Counted from the stretch's first letter, positions 16,037-25,538 are shown. The stretch: 64,000 bases of DNA from Candidatus Anaerostipes avistercoris (GCA_019119895.1 DWWD01000026.1:27886-91885); one strand, 5' to 3'. Translations and numbers: made by a program. Notes: generated from the sequence alone by a model not told the origin.

Positions 16037-16645
16037 ATGAAGAAAACAATCGTGCTTTTGGCAGGGTATCCGGCAACTGGAAAAAGTTATCTGTGTGATA
16101 AGATCCTTGAGAAGCTTCCGGATTTTGTCGTAGTATCCCAGGATGAGATGAAGGAGAAACTGTTTGACCACTATGGGTTCGATAACATGGAAGAGAAAGT
16201 TCAAATTGAAAATCAGAGCTGGGCATTGTATTATGAAACTATGGAGAAATGTCTGAAAGCAGGAGAGTCTGTGATTTCCGATTATCCGTTCAGTGACAAA
16301 CAAAAGGGAAGGATAGCGTCTCTTGCAAAGACTTATGGATATCAGGTGGTGACGTTCCGTCTGATCGGTGACCTGGATGTGCTGTATGAGCGCTCCAGAA
16401 AAAGAGATTTGGATCCGAAGAGGCATTTAAGCCATCTTGTATCTCATTACCATAAAGGGGATGTGCTGGAAGACAGAACAAAAGCTGACTGTCTGGTAAC
16501 CTATGATATTTTTATGGATCGGTGCAAAAACAGAGGTTACGGTACATTCCAGCTGGGACATCTGATCGAAATTGACGTTACAGATTATCATAAAATCAAT
16601 TATCCTGAAATCATACAGGAACTGTGTGATCTGGTAGAAGAATAG
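16037..16645 (+). CDS. P-loop (AAA_33-type) small-molecule or nucleotide kinase
   Basis: A 202-residue protein with the Walker A motif AGYPATGKS at residues 9-17, a QDEMKEKLF segment typical of zeta-toxin-like and polynucleotide-kinase-like ATPases, and a lid region with RSRKRDLDPKRH. It is probably a phosphotransferase acting on a small metabolite; I cannot assign a substrate. ATG 16037 follows AGGGAGGAG. Its place between an aldolase and a sugar kinase suggests a role in the same catabolic route, perhaps as a second sugar kinase. Confidence 0.75.
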   Translation: MKKTIVLLAGYPATGKSYLCDKILEKLPDFVVVSQDEMKEKLFDHYGFDNMEEKVQIENQSWALYYETMEKCLKAGESVISDYPFSDKQKGRIASLAKTYGYQVVTFRLIGDLDVLYERSRKRDLDPKRHLSHLVSHYHKGDVLEDRTKADCLVTYDIFMDRCKNRGYGTFQLGHLIEIDVTDYHKINYPEIIQELCDLVEE

Positions 16646-16658
16646 AAGGAGCGTGCGT

Positions 16659-17576
16659 ATGGGAAAAATTTTATGTATCGGGCAGTCAGCATATGATATT
16701 ACGATACCGCTGTCAGAGCCGATCGTGGAAAATCAAAAATACCGGATAGAGCAGAAACTGGAATGTGGAGGAGGTCCGGCGTTTAATGCTTCCTGCCTCT
16801 GCGGAATGTGGGGAGCCGGTGTATGTCTGATCAGCCGGATTGGAACGGATGATTACGGGGGAAAACTTCGTAAGATTGCGGAAGAAAACAGGGTGGATTT
16901 AAGCTTTCTGATACCGGATGATGAAATAGAGACACCGCACAGCTATATTTTTTCCAATGGAGCCAACGGGTCCAGGACACTGTTTAATTTTCCGGGCAGG
17001 AAGAAAGAAACGGAGTATGAACTGCCGGAAGCTGAGGTTGATGTTATCTTAAGTGACGGACATGAACCGGACATCAGTCTGGATGCTATAAGAAAATATC
17101 CCCAGGCAGTTTCACTGGTGGATGCGGGAACCTGCAGGAATACGACGCTTCGTGTGGCGAAAGAGGTAGACTATCTGGTGTGTTCTGAAGATTTTGCCAG
17201 ACAATATACGGGGAAAACGATAGATTTGGATGACTGGGAGAGCTGTGAAAGGATTTTCCGGGAAATTGAGGAAATCAATGGGAAATATGCGGTGGTGACT
17301 CTGGGCGAAAAAGGACTTTTGTACCGGGACGGCGGAGACATAAAAAGACTTCCGGCATATCCGGCAGAGGCGGTGGATACAACGGGAGCCGGAGATATAT
17401 TCCATGGAGCCTTTGCTTACGGACTTTGGGAAAAAATGTCCATTCTGGATATTTTGAGACTTAGTTCCATGGCGTCGTCCCTTTCTGTCCGAAGACAGGG
17501 GAGTCAGACATCGATTCCGGCGCTGGAAAATGTCACAAAGGCTCTTTCTGATGTGAATGACAGCAGAAAGCGGTAA
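16659..17576 (+). CDS. PfkB-family carbohydrate kinase
   Basis: A 306-residue ribokinase-fold kinase. The N-terminal signature is GGGPAFNASCLCGMWG, and the ATP and catalytic motif is DTTGAGDIFHGAFAYG. It would phosphorylate a sugar or sugar phosphate using ATP. The start is ATG 16659 after AGAAGGAG (an earlier GTG is less likely). Together with the class II aldolase it could convert a ketose-phosphate to a bisphosphate and then to trioses. A very strong terminator ends the unit. Confidence 0.9.
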   Translation: MGKILCIGQSAYDITIPLSEPIVENQKYRIEQKLECGGGPAFNASCLCGMWGAGVCLISRIGTDDYGGKLRKIAEENRVDLSFLIPDDEIETPHSYIFSNGANGSRTLFNFPGRKKETEYELPEAEVDVILSDGHEPDISLDAIRKYPQAVSLVDAGTCRNTTLRVAKEVDYLVCSEDFARQYTGKTIDLDDWESCERIFREIEEINGKYAVVTLGEKGLLYRDGGDIKRLPAYPAEAVDTTGAGDIFHGAFAYGLWEKMSILDILRLSSMASSLSVRRQGSQTSIPALENVTKALSDVNDSRKR

Positions 17577-17662
17577 AGAAAATGAATATTTTACATAAAA
17601 GATATTGAACATTTGGCAAAATCAGTTTATTATGAAATACGTAAATACACTCATATAATTTT

Positions 17663-17707
17663 CAAAGGTCAGGGGCGGAGAAGTTTTTTCTCCGCCCCTG
17701 ACCTTTG
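17663..17707 (+). terminator. very strong terminator after the PfkB gene
   Basis: CAAAGGTCAGGGGCGGAGAA is perfectly complementary to its partner at 17688-17707 around a short loop; the T-tract after it is weak. The stem is 20 base pairs long. Confidence 0.85.
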
Positions 17708-17816
17708 TATAAATTCTGTCATGATTTTTTGTGACAGATTTCGTATTGTAAAGCGGTTTTGTTCTGCTTAAGATGGAAGTAAGAAAGCAGATGAATGTGA
17801 CAGAATGGAGGAAAAT

Positions 17817-18971
17817 ATGAAGAATGTATTAATTGTTGGAGCAGGAAGGCTTGGAAAAGGATTTATTGCGGAAACTTTTGATCGGGCCGGATGGAAGATT
17901 TGTTTTCTGGATAAAGACCCCAGAGTAAAAGAAGAGCTGGATCGTGAAGGATGTTTCTATGTAAAAGTTCATCGTACAGATAGAATCGAAAAACGTAAAG
18001 TCAGTGGATTTCAGACATTTGTTTGTGATCCGGAACATTCTTGTATGAATGCTTTTCTGAAAACAGATGTCATTATGCTTCCATTGTATCCGGAGGATTT
18101 TGAAGAAGCAGGATACTATCTGGCGCCATGTTTTGATGAATTTTATAAAGTGCATCCTGACAGAAAGCTTACACTGGTATGTATTACCAATAAGAACAGG
18201 CTGATTCCTCAAATTGAGTCGGCTTTTCAGGAAAAACTGCAGGAAGAAACAAAAAAATGGTTTAAAGATCATGTAGTAATTCGTGACTCTATTATCCGCA
18301 GAAGCACAGATGCTGAAAACAATTATGCGCTGCATATTGATACGGTAGCAGTCAATTCCCTTTTGATCCAGGGGCCGGTTTACAATGATTTTGATGATGT
18401 AGAGTGGATGGAACTTTGTGACAAACTGGAAATGTTGAAGGATATTAAGGTTACTGCTGTTAATGGGCCTCATGCCAGTCTGGCGTTCCTTGGGTGTCTG
18501 AAAGGATATCAAACGATTCCGGAAGCAGAGGCGGATGAAGAAATAGCGGAAATTGTAGAAAAGGTGGAACAGGAAATCATAAGTGGAATTATGAGAGAGT
18601 ATCCGGTAACTTCGGAGGAACTTCACAATTTAATTTATTTTGCTCCTGCAAAAGGAGTGATGCCGGATTCTATTTACCGGGTAGGGTATGATCCAATCCG
18701 CAAACTGGCTTTCGGTGATCGTCTGACTGGTGCGGCAAGAACATGTCAGAAATATGGGGTATCTTTCAAACATATTGCAATAGCCATAGCAGCAGGATTT
18801 GGATATGCAGAACCACGGGATCGGAATGCACAGATTTTACAAGCTGATATTCGAAAAATGGGAATTGAGAAGGCGGTTTGCAGATATACTGGGCTGGCAG
18901 AAAATGATGAGATCACAAAAGAAATTCTGACACAGTATGACAGACTGAAGAAAAAAGACTGGATTTGTTAA
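17817..18971 (+). CDS. mannitol-1-phosphate 5-dehydrogenase-like polyol-phosphate dehydrogenase
   Basis: A 384-residue protein of the MtlD type. The NAD motif is VGAGRLGKGFIAE at the start, and a mid-protein NGPHASLAFLG segment with the catalytic-type Asn/His follows. The C-terminal domain is helical. It probably interconverts a polyol phosphate and a ketose phosphate with NAD(H). ATG 17817 with GGAGG at 17807-17811 is preferred over the in-frame ATG at 17805. It stands apart from the aldolase operon, between two terminators. Base composition is more AT-rich than in its neighbours. Confidence 0.8.
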   Translation: MKNVLIVGAGRLGKGFIAETFDRAGWKICFLDKDPRVKEELDREGCFYVKVHRTDRIEKRKVSGFQTFVCDPEHSCMNAFLKTDVIMLPLYPEDFEEAGYYLAPCFDEFYKVHPDRKLTLVCITNKNRLIPQIESAFQEKLQEETKKWFKDHVVIRDSIIRRSTDAENNYALHIDTVAVNSLLIQGPVYNDFDDVEWMELCDKLEMLKDIKVTAVNGPHASLAFLGCLKGYQTIPEAEADEEIAEIVEKVEQEIISGIMREYPVTSEELHNLIYFAPAKGVMPDSIYRVGYDPIRKLAFGDRLTGAARTCQKYGVSFKHIAIAIAAGFGYAEPRDRNAQILQADIRKMGIEKAVCRYTGLAENDEITKEILTQYDRLKKKDWIC

Positions 18972-18977
18972 AAAGAT

Positions 18978-19011
18978 GAGATGATGTGAAACATGGCATC
19001 ATCTCTTTTTT
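18978..19011 (+). terminator. terminator after the polyol-phosphate dehydrogenase gene
   Basis: GAGATGATG pairs with CATCATCTC around a 10-base loop, followed by TTTTTTG. Confidence 0.85.
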
Positions 19012-19034
19012 GAATAATTTTATTTCTTTCACAT

Positions 19035-19068
19035 ATCGACAAATAATTCTGGAGAGAGACTATATGAT
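19035..19068 (+). promoter_or_regulatory. putative Spo0A-controlled promoter of spoIIE
   Basis: ATCGACAAA at 19035-19043, read on the other strand as TTTGTCGAT, resembles the Spo0A box. It stands at the -35 place before TATGAT at 19063-19068, and no good -35 hexamer exists. This fits a sigma-A promoter that needs Spo0A-P, as known for spoIIE in Bacillus. Confidence 0.5.
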
Positions 19069-19089
19069 AGGTGAGAGGAGGAATGCAGT

Positions 19090-20490
19090 ATGGAAATGGC
19101 AAGGAAAAGAGAAGCAGAAGAAAGCCGTCTGCTTCAGGAATTTCACGAGATGATTGATTATAATATGAAAGAAATGCAGCAGTGTCTGGTGGCGGCAGGA
19201 AAATTGTTCTGTAATTATGAAAAAAATCAGAGGGCCGGCCGGGGTGCCAGAGAGGTAGTGGAGAGTGTGATTTTAAAAGAATGCGTAGGCTGTCAGGAAA
19301 GAAATTCCTGCCGGTTTACTGTAGAAGACAAAGACAGACTGGGGCAGATGATGGAAGAGCAGGGAGGCTTAAGCATCGCAAATTTCCGCAGCTGTCATAC
19401 ATGTCAGAAAGCACAGGATTTTGTGGAGGAGGCAAACCGCATTTACGAGAGGGAATTGTTTGTGAAATCAATGGAGCAGGGAGCCAGGCAGATGCGGCAG
19501 ATGGTGGGACGGCAGTACATAGAGGCCGGGCAGATGCTTGGGGAGTTTTCCGGAGGCCAGTTTCATTCATCGGAGGAAAACAAACGTCTTTATATGAAGA
19601 TATTAAAGGGATTCTCCAGGGGAAATCTGAAAGTCAGAGAAATTTATTTCTATGAAAATCAGGAAAGGGGAAAACAGATTTATCTGTATCTGAAAAAAAG
19701 AAAGGGAAAAGAAATACCGGCGAGACAGGCAGCAGCCATGCTGTCGCAGGTCGTCCAGAGAAAGATGGAAGTGCTGCCGGGGCAGAAGAAAATGATAGGG
19801 CATAAATATGAAATGTTTGGGTTTGCGCCTGCGGCTAAATTTCATGTGCTGGGAGGCGTTTTGTCTGTGCCGTATCAGGAAGGCAGTCCCAACGGAGACA
19901 GTTTTTCCATGGATCATATGGGAAAAAAGAGGTTTGTATCCATGATTTCAGACGGAATGGGAACCGGGGAAGCGGCCAGAGAGGAGAGCCGCAGAGCCAT
20001 TGAAATCCTGGAAGAACTGCTGGGAGCGGGAATTCAAGAAAATCAGGCGATCCGCATGTGGCAGTCGATGTTTTCCTTCTGGACAGAAAAGGAGCGATAT
20101 GCCACACTGGATTATTTTCAGCTGGATTTATTTGCGGGAGTGGGAACTTTTTTGAAAATCGGAGCCTGCCCCTGCTTTCTGAAGCGAAAGGGAAAAGCGG
20201 AAATTATAGAAACAGAAAGTCTTCCGGTGGGATTTTCTGAGAACGGAGAGCTGCCGTTTTACCGAAAAAAACTGGAAAGCGAGGATCTGGTGCTGCAGAT
20301 CAGCGACGGTGTGATAGACGCTCTGGGAGAGGATGCGCCAGAACGGATCCGGACATATATGGAAGAAATCCATGCAATCCGGCCCCAGGCGTTTGCGGAG
20401 CAGCTGTTTCATAAGATTGAAAAAGCGCCGGGCTACGAAAAAACGGATGATATGACGATTCTTGCCCTGGGAATCTGGGATAGGTATTGA
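19090..20490 (+). CDS. spoIIE: SpoIIE-type PP2C phosphatase without the N-terminal membrane domain
   Basis: A 466-residue protein. The C-terminal half is a PP2C/SpoIIE phosphatase: the metal motifs are SDGMGTGEAA, ISDGVIDALG and DDMTILALG. The N-terminal half is a helical region with two Cys clusters (CVGCQERNSC and CHTCQKA) typical of the central SpoIIE domain. The ten-helix membrane part of Bacillus SpoIIE (about 820 residues) is missing, and the ATG at 19090 has a proper GAGAGGAGG site, so the gene is not simply cut. Synteny with tilS-hpt-ftsH supports the name. It would dephosphorylate SpoIIAA to activate sigma-F. Confidence 0.87.
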   Translation: MEMARKREAEESRLLQEFHEMIDYNMKEMQQCLVAAGKLFCNYEKNQRAGRGAREVVESVILKECVGCQERNSCRFTVEDKDRLGQMMEEQGGLSIANFRSCHTCQKAQDFVEEANRIYERELFVKSMEQGARQMRQMVGRQYIEAGQMLGEFSGGQFHSSEENKRLYMKILKGFSRGNLKVREIYFYENQERGKQIYLYLKKRKGKEIPARQAAAMLSQVVQRKMEVLPGQKKMIGHKYEMFGFAPAAKFHVLGGVLSVPYQEGSPNGDSFSMDHMGKKRFVSMISDGMGTGEAAREESRRAIEILEELLGAGIQENQAIRMWQSMFSFWTEKERYATLDYFQLDLFAGVGTFLKIGACPCFLKRKGKAEIIETESLPVGFSENGELPFYRKKLESEDLVLQISDGVIDALGEDAPERIRTYMEEIHAIRPQAFAEQLFHKIEKAPGYEKTDDMTILALGIWDRY

Positions 20491-20521
20491 ATGGAAGTGG
20501 CAGGAATGATAAACTCAGCAT

Positions 20522-21880
20522 ATGGAAAAAGTAATAGAATTTATAAAAAGAGAAACATTAATAACACAAGGTGATGATATTACAGCAGGGATTTCCGGAG
20601 GTGCGGATTCGGTTTATCTTCTGAGGGTGCTGTGCCGGCTTCGGGAGAAAATGGACATCCGGATCCAGGCGGTTCATGTCAATCACCAGATCCGCCGGGA
20701 AGCAGCGGCAGATCAGAAGTTTGTGGAAGATTTGTGCCGGAAACTTCATGTGCCCTGCAGTGTCGTTTCAGTGGACGTACCGGCCAGAGCCAGGGAAGAG
20801 AAACTGTCTCTTGAGGAAGCGGGACGAAAAGTACGGTATGAGGCATTTTACAGGGCTGTGAAGGGAAAAAAGAATGGAAAAATCGCCGTGGCGCATCATC
20901 AGAATGATCAGGCAGAGACATTTCTGTTCCGTGTTGCCAGAGGCACCGGACTGGAAGGCGCCGGAGCCATGAAACCGGCAGATTTTCCGCTGATTCGACC
21001 GCTTTTGTGCATGCAGAAACAGGAAATCATAGAGGCGCTGGAGACTATGGGACAGGACTGGGTGGAAGATGCCAGCAATGAAGATACAGCTTACGCGAGG
21101 AATCAGATTCGCTGTCATGTCATACCACCTCTTGAAGAAGTGAATCCCAGAGCCGTGGCGCATATTGCATCTCTGACGGAAGATTTGCAGGAAGCAGGAG
21201 CATTTCTGGAAAAGGAAATCAGAAATGCCTGCCAGAAGGTGGTAGAAAAACAGGAAAACCGCAGGAAAATCTCTGTCACCGGTCTTAAACGGCAGGACTT
21301 GTGGATGCAGAAGCAGATCATAAAAAGAACACTGGAAGAAGAAGCAGGGAAAAAGAAAGATATTGAGAAGAGACATGTCCAGCAGGTGCTGGAACTGGCA
21401 GATAAAGAGACTGGAAAAAGGATTTCTCTTCCATATAAACTGACTGCTGAAAAAAGTTATCAGGAATTATATATAGGAAGAGAAGAAAAACAGAAAAAAG
21501 GTGTTCGGAAAGGCAGGCTTGTGCAGGAGAAACTGAAGGATTTATTAAATATCACTGAAAAAGATTGTATCAAAATCATTGATTATGATAGAATAGAAAA
21601 AGGTATTCGTTTACGCTGCAGGGAACCGGGAGATTTCTTTACTTTTGGTCCCGAAGAGAAGAAAAAATCTTTGAATCGGTATTTTATCGATGAAAAGATT
21701 CCAAGGCATCTTAGAGATCAGATACCGCTGGCTGCGGACGGGAACCATATTGTATGGATCATAGGGAGAAGAGTGAGCAGCCATTATAAAGTTTCAGATA
21801 CGACCACTCACTATCTGAAACTGGAATTCAAAAGAGAAGGAGATGAAGCACATGCCGAAGATCAGAGAATTGATTTCTGA
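20522..21880 (+). CDS. tilS: tRNA(Ile)-lysidine synthase
   Basis: A 452-residue enzyme with the N-type ATP pyrophosphatase motif SGGADS at residues 25-30, the HHQNDQAETFLFRVARG helix, and the C-terminal TilS domain (GIRLRCREPGDFFTFG). It modifies C34 of tRNA-Ile(CAU) to lysidine so that AUA is decoded. It lies between spoIIE and hpt as in Bacillus, and its 3' end overlaps hpt. Confidence 0.95.
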   Translation: MEKVIEFIKRETLITQGDDITAGISGGADSVYLLRVLCRLREKMDIRIQAVHVNHQIRREAAADQKFVEDLCRKLHVPCSVVSVDVPARAREEKLSLEEAGRKVRYEAFYRAVKGKKNGKIAVAHHQNDQAETFLFRVARGTGLEGAGAMKPADFPLIRPLLCMQKQEIIEALETMGQDWVEDASNEDTAYARNQIRCHVIPPLEEVNPRAVAHIASLTEDLQEAGAFLEKEIRNACQKVVEKQENRRKISVTGLKRQDLWMQKQIIKRTLEEEAGKKKDIEKRHVQQVLELADKETGKRISLPYKLTAEKSYQELYIGREEKQKKGVRKGRLVQEKLKDLLNITEKDCIKIIDYDRIEKGIRLRCREPGDFFTFGPEEKKKSLNRYFIDEKIPRHLRDQIPLAADGNHIVWIIGRRVSSHYKVSDTTTHYLKLEFKREGDEAHAEDQRIDF

Positions 21881-22367
21881 GGAAAGAGTAAATCAGAGGA
21901 TTGCTGAGATGGGAGAGAAGATCAGCAAAGATTATGAAGGGAAAGAGGTACATCTGATCGCAATTTTAAAAGGAAGTGTTTTCTTTGCCTGTGAACTGGC
22001 AAAGAGGATCACGGTTCCGGTGACAATGGATTTTATGTCTGTTTCCAGTTATGGAGATTCCAGGGAATCTTCCGGAATCGTTAAGATTGCGAAAGATCTG
22101 GATGAACCGATTCAGGATAAAGAAGTGCTTGTAGTCGAGGATATCATTGATTCCGGAAAAACATTAAATCACTTAAAGCCAATGCTTCTGAGCAGAGGCC
22201 CGGCATCCCTGAAACTGTGCACTCTGCTGAACAAGCCGGAGCGCCGGGAAGTGGATGTGGAAGTGGAATACATTGGATTTGATGTGCCGGATGAATTTGT
22301 CGTTGGATACGGACTTGATGTAGCACAAAAATACCGCAATCTGCCTTACATTGGAATTGCGGAGTAG
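21852..22367 (+). CDS. hpt: hypoxanthine phosphoribosyltransferase
   Basis: A 171-residue type I PRTase. The PRPP motif VLVVEDIIDSGKTL covers residues 92-105, and ILKGSVFFACELA and a C-terminal DVPDEFVVGYGLD follow. It salvages hypoxanthine and guanine. ATG 21852 is chosen because AAGGAG ends nine bases before it; the in-frame ATG at 21843 touches the site. It starts inside the tilS gene, so translation is coupled. Confidence 0.96.
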   Translation: MPKIRELISEERVNQRIAEMGEKISKDYEGKEVHLIAILKGSVFFACELAKRITVPVTMDFMSVSSYGDSRESSGIVKIAKDLDEPIQDKEVLVVEDIIDSGKTLNHLKPMLLSRGPASLKLCTLLNKPERREVDVEVEYIGFDVPDEFVVGYGLDVAQKYRNLPYIGIAE

Positions 22368-22385
22368 TAGAGAGGAGACACAATT

Positions 22386-24206
22386 TTGAACCCGAAGAGA
22401 AGCAGTAATGGATTTTTGATCATTATACTTCTGCTTGCAATAGGAATATATTATTTTTCGACTACATTGCATACAGGAAGCAGTGATTATTCTTACAGGA
22501 CTTTTTTAAATGATGTAAGGGATCATAAAGTCCAGAGTGTAACCATTGAGCAGAACAGAGAAGTTCCGACCGGAACACTGACCGCAGAGTATGAGGGAGA
22601 TGAGTACAGGACCTGTCAGCTGACTGATGTGAATCAGGCATTGGATGACATTGAAGAGGCAGATTCTGATTTGGCAGAAGAAGTGAATCTGGAAGGAATT
22701 GACCGAAGCGGAGAGATGATATCGAATCTGCTGGGAATTATTCTTCCGGTCGGCGTGGTCATTTTCTTTATGGTAATGATGATGCGTCAGAACGGCGGCG
22801 GGAATGGAAAGATGATGGATTTCGGAAAGAGCCGGGCCAAACTGGCCAGTCCAAATGGAAAGAAAGTAACATTCCAGGATGTTGCCGGATTGGATGAAGA
22901 AAAAGAAGAACTGGCGGAAGTGGTAGAGTTTCTGAAGAATCCTGCCAAGTTTATCAAAATCGGAGCAAGGATTCCGAAGGGGGTCCTTCTGGTAGGACCT
23001 CCTGGAACAGGAAAAACTTTGCTTGCGAAGGCCGTGGCAGGTGAGGCCAATGTGCCGTTTTTCAGCATTTCCGGTTCTGATTTCGTAGAAATGTTCGTCG
23101 GCGTCGGAGCGGCCCGTGTCCGTGACCTGTTTGCGGAAGCAAAAAAGAACGCGCCTTGTATCGTATTTATCGATGAGATCGACGCAGTGGCAAGACGAAG
23201 AGGCTCCGGTCTTGGAGGCGGCCACGATGAGAGAGAACAGACATTGAATCAGATGCTGGTGGAAATGGATGGTTTTGGCGTAAATGAAGGAATCATTATG
23301 ATCGCCGCAACCAACCGTGTGGATATCCTGGATCCTGCTATTCTGCGTCCGGGACGTTTTGACCGTAAGGTTGGCGTGGGACGTCCGGATGTGAAAGGAA
23401 GAGAAGAGATCCTGAAAGTACACTGCCGTGAGAAGCCTCTGGGAGATGATGTGGATCTCCATGAGATCGCCAGAACGACAGCTGGATTTGTCGGCGCGGA
23501 TCTGGAGAATCTGATGAATGAGGCGGCAATCCAGGCAGCAAGAGAGAACAGAGCTTATATCGTAAAAGAAGATATTGACAAGGCATTTATCAAAGTCGGA
23601 ATCGGAACAGAGAAGAAGAGCAGAATCGTTCCGGAAAGTGAGAAGAAGATCACAGCTTACCACGAATCCGGTCATGCGCTGCTGTTCCATCTGCTTCCGG
23701 ATGTGGGACCGGTCTATACGGTTTCTATTATCCCGACCGGAACCGGAGCAGCCGGCTATACCATGCCGCTGCCGGAGAATGATAATGTGTTCATGACCAA
23801 AGGCAAAATGATCCAGGAAATCATGGTAAGCCTTGGCGGACGTATTGCGGAAGAGCTGATTTTTGATGATATAACCACAGGCGCGTCTCAGGATATCAAA
23901 CAGGTAACGCAGTATGCGCGCGCCATGGTGACAAAATACGGTATGTCTGATGAACTGGGACTGATCAATTATGACAGCGGGGAGAGCGATGAGGTCTTTC
24001 TGGGCAAAGAAATCGGACAGCAGAGACCGTATGGCGAGGACACACAGGCGGTTATTGACAAAGAAGTGAAGAAGATTGTAAATCAGTGTTATAAAGATGC
24101 GAAAGCAATGATCGAGGAGAACATTGATACACTTCACAAATGTGCTCAGAGACTTCTGGAAAAAGAGAGAATTGATCAGAAGGAATTTGAATCACTTTTT
24201 GAGTAA
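22386..24206 (+). CDS. ftsH: ATP-dependent zinc metalloprotease FtsH
   Basis: A 606-residue membrane protease with two membrane helices (about 10-25 and 115-133), an extracytoplasmic loop, an AAA domain with Walker A GPPGTGKT at 204-211, [13 protein letters not shown], and the zinc motif HESGH near residue 430. It degrades membrane and regulatory proteins. The start codon is TTG at 22386, after GAGGAG; no in-frame ATG would keep the first helix. It ends the conserved spoIIE-tilS-hpt-ftsH order. Confidence 0.96.
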   Translation: MNPKRSSNGFLIIILLLAIGIYYFSTTLHTGSSDYSYRTFLNDVRDHKVQSVTIEQNREVPTGTLTAEYEGDEYRTCQLTDVNQALDDIEEADSDLAEEVNLEGIDRSGEMISNLLGIILPVGVVIFFMVMMMRQNGGGNGKMMDFGKSRAKLASPNGKKVTFQDVAGLDEEKEELAEVVEFLKNPAKFIKIGARIPKGVLLVGPPGTGKTLLAKAVAGEANVPFFSISGSDFVEMFVGVGAARVRDLFAEAKKNAPCIVFIDEIDAVARRRGSGLGGGHDEREQTLNQMLVEMDGFGVNEGIIMIAATNRVDILDPAILRPGRFDRKVGVGRPDVKGREEILKVHCREKPLGDDVDLHEIARTTAGFVGADLENLMNEAAIQAARENRAYIVKEDIDKAFIKVGIGTEKKSRIVPESEKKITAYHESGHALLFHLLPDVGPVYTVSIIPTGTGAAGYTMPLPENDNVFMTKGKMIQEIMVSLGGRIAEELIFDDITTGASQDIKQVTQYARAMVTKYGMSDELGLINYDSGESDEVFLGKEIGQQRPYGEDTQAVIDKEVKKIVNQCYKDAKAMIEENIDTLHKCAQRLLEKERIDQKEFESLFE

Positions 24207-24223
24207 AATTTCACAAAAAGACT

Positions 24224-24251
24224 TGCATTTTACCTGACAATGACGTATAAT
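24224..24251 (+). promoter_or_regulatory. promoter of the tRNA-Tyr/tRNA-Leu unit
   Basis: TTGCAT at 24224-24229 and TATAAT at 24246-24251 are 16 bases apart; tRNA-Tyr begins 24 bases after the -10. Confidence 0.7.
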
Positions 24252-24274
24252 TCGTAGTTGTCAGGTAAATATCT

Positions 24275-24356
24275 GGTGGGATTCCCGAGTGGCCAAAGGG
24301 GGCAGACTGTAAATCTGTTGGCAACGCCTTCGAAGGTTCGAATCCTTCTCCCACCA
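24275..24356 (+). tRNA. tRNA-Tyr (GTA)
   Basis: The acceptor GGTGGGA pairs with TCCCACC, the anticodon GTA lies in ACTGTAAAT, there is a long variable arm, and the T-loop is GGTTCGAATCC. The CCA end is not encoded. Confidence 0.95.
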
Positions 24357-24367
24357 TTTGCTCGCTG

Positions 24368-24453
24368 GCCGCAGTGGCGGAACTGGCAGACGCGCGGGAC
24401 TTAAAATCCCGTTCGAGTTAAATCGAGTACCGGTTCGATTCCGGTCTGCGGCA
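24368..24453 (+). tRNA. tRNA-Leu (TAA)
   Basis: The acceptor GCCGCAG pairs with CTGCGGC, the anticodon TAA lies in ACTTAAAAT, a long variable arm is present, and the T-loop is GGTTCGATTCC. It lies 11 bases after tRNA-Tyr. Confidence 0.95.
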
Positions 24454-24590
24454 TTCAGGAAGATGTGTTTTGAATTCTCAGAAGAGAGTTTAAAGCACTT
24501 TTTTTATTTTACGGGAAATATTTATTTACTCATGTCAGAGTGCTTGATACAATGAGAAAGAGGGAAAAGTGAGAAAGGAAGAAAAAGCGT

Positions 24591-25532
24591 ATGAGAAAAA
24601 GTTTTATTTTAGGATTGTGCCTGAGCCTGGCTGTTTTTGCGGCCGCATGCAGCCGTTCCGGCGGCACGGCATCGCAGGAAAGCGGCGGAAGCCAGACAGC
24701 CCGGACAACGACAGAGGCGGCTGGAACAGAATATGAGACTTCGTCAGAGACAGCTGCATCTGGCAGCATTGACAGTACGGCAGCATCTGCCGGTTCATCT
24801 TATGGAAGCCAGTCATCTTCCAGCGATGTGACAGATACTTATCCGGTCAGCCGTCTGGAAGGAGCGAATGGATTTTACCGTCTGGAATCTGATGGTGATA
24901 CGGCAGCCAGCCTGTGGAAGAATACGGCAGAGAGGACAAAAGTGAAAAGCTTTAATGGAAAAGATTATGGATACCGCTCATGGGAAGGGGCTTATCTTTG
25001 TGCAGGAGAGAGAGATCCGCTGAGAATCAATGTAAGCGGAGGACAAAAGCTCTTATTTGTTTGTTCAAAGTATAATTATCAGCCGGAAGCACTGAAACTG
25101 TATCCGCTGTCTCAGATTGGCTATGGAAATGAAGCATTATTCCACAAATACAGAATACACAATCTTGACACGTTCGAAGGGATTGATGTCTCCGAAACAA
25201 ACAATAGCACAGAAAGTTTTAATCAGGCGGTGAAAAGTACGGGAGTACAGGCTTATCCATATGAAACGTCAGCCAATTATGAATATGAAGCTTTGCTGAC
25301 AAAGACAAAAAACAAAATGATACGATATGGACAGTACAGCGGAACGAATTATCAGGAAGAAGAGGCTCAGATGTATTACACGTACTATATGGCTGAATTA
25401 AAAGATGAAGTGCAGTCTCCTCTTCAGAAAACGACCAAAGGATATTTTACGACAGATTTTTCCAATGTGCCGAAAGGCCAGTATCTGTTATATGATCAGG
25501 TGCTTGGAAGTTATCTGATCAATGTACAGTAG
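24591..25532 (+). CDS. lipoprotein of unknown function with Ser/Thr-rich linker
   Basis: A 313-residue exported protein. The signal peptide ends in a lipobox, VFAAAC (Cys 20). A 60-residue low-complexity linker rich in Ser, Thr, Ala and Gly follows (to about residue 85), then a compact Tyr-rich domain without a recognisable fold name. The start is ATG 24591 after a GGAAG site. The linker suggests that the domain is held away from the membrane near the cell wall. A terminator follows, so it is monocistronic. Confidence 0.75.
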   Translation: MRKSFILGLCLSLAVFAAACSRSGGTASQESGGSQTARTTTEAAGTEYETSSETAASGSIDSTAASAGSSYGSQSSSSDVTDTYPVSRLEGANGFYRLESDGDTAASLWKNTAERTKVKSFNGKDYGYRSWEGAYLCAGERDPLRINVSGGQKLLFVCSKYNYQPEALKLYPLSQIGYGNEALFHKYRIHNLDTFEGIDVSETNNSTESFNQAVKSTGVQAYPYETSANYEYEALLTKTKNKMIRYGQYSGTNYQEEEAQMYYTYYMAELKDEVQSPLQKTTKGYFTTDFSNVPKGQYLLYDQVLGSYLINVQ

Positions 25533-25538
25533 AGATAA

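Noticed and set aside
22506..24137. 543-codon open frame antisense to ftsH
   Set aside because: ftsH is certain by motifs. The antisense frame is rich in His, Cys and Ile and comes from codon bias of the true gene.
24275..24453. tRNA genes as an attachment site of an integrated element
   Set aside because: No integrase, phage or conjugation gene and no repeated tRNA 3' end is seen downstream.
24358..24555. Small frame across tRNA-Leu
   Set aside because: It covers a clear tRNA and has no start signal.
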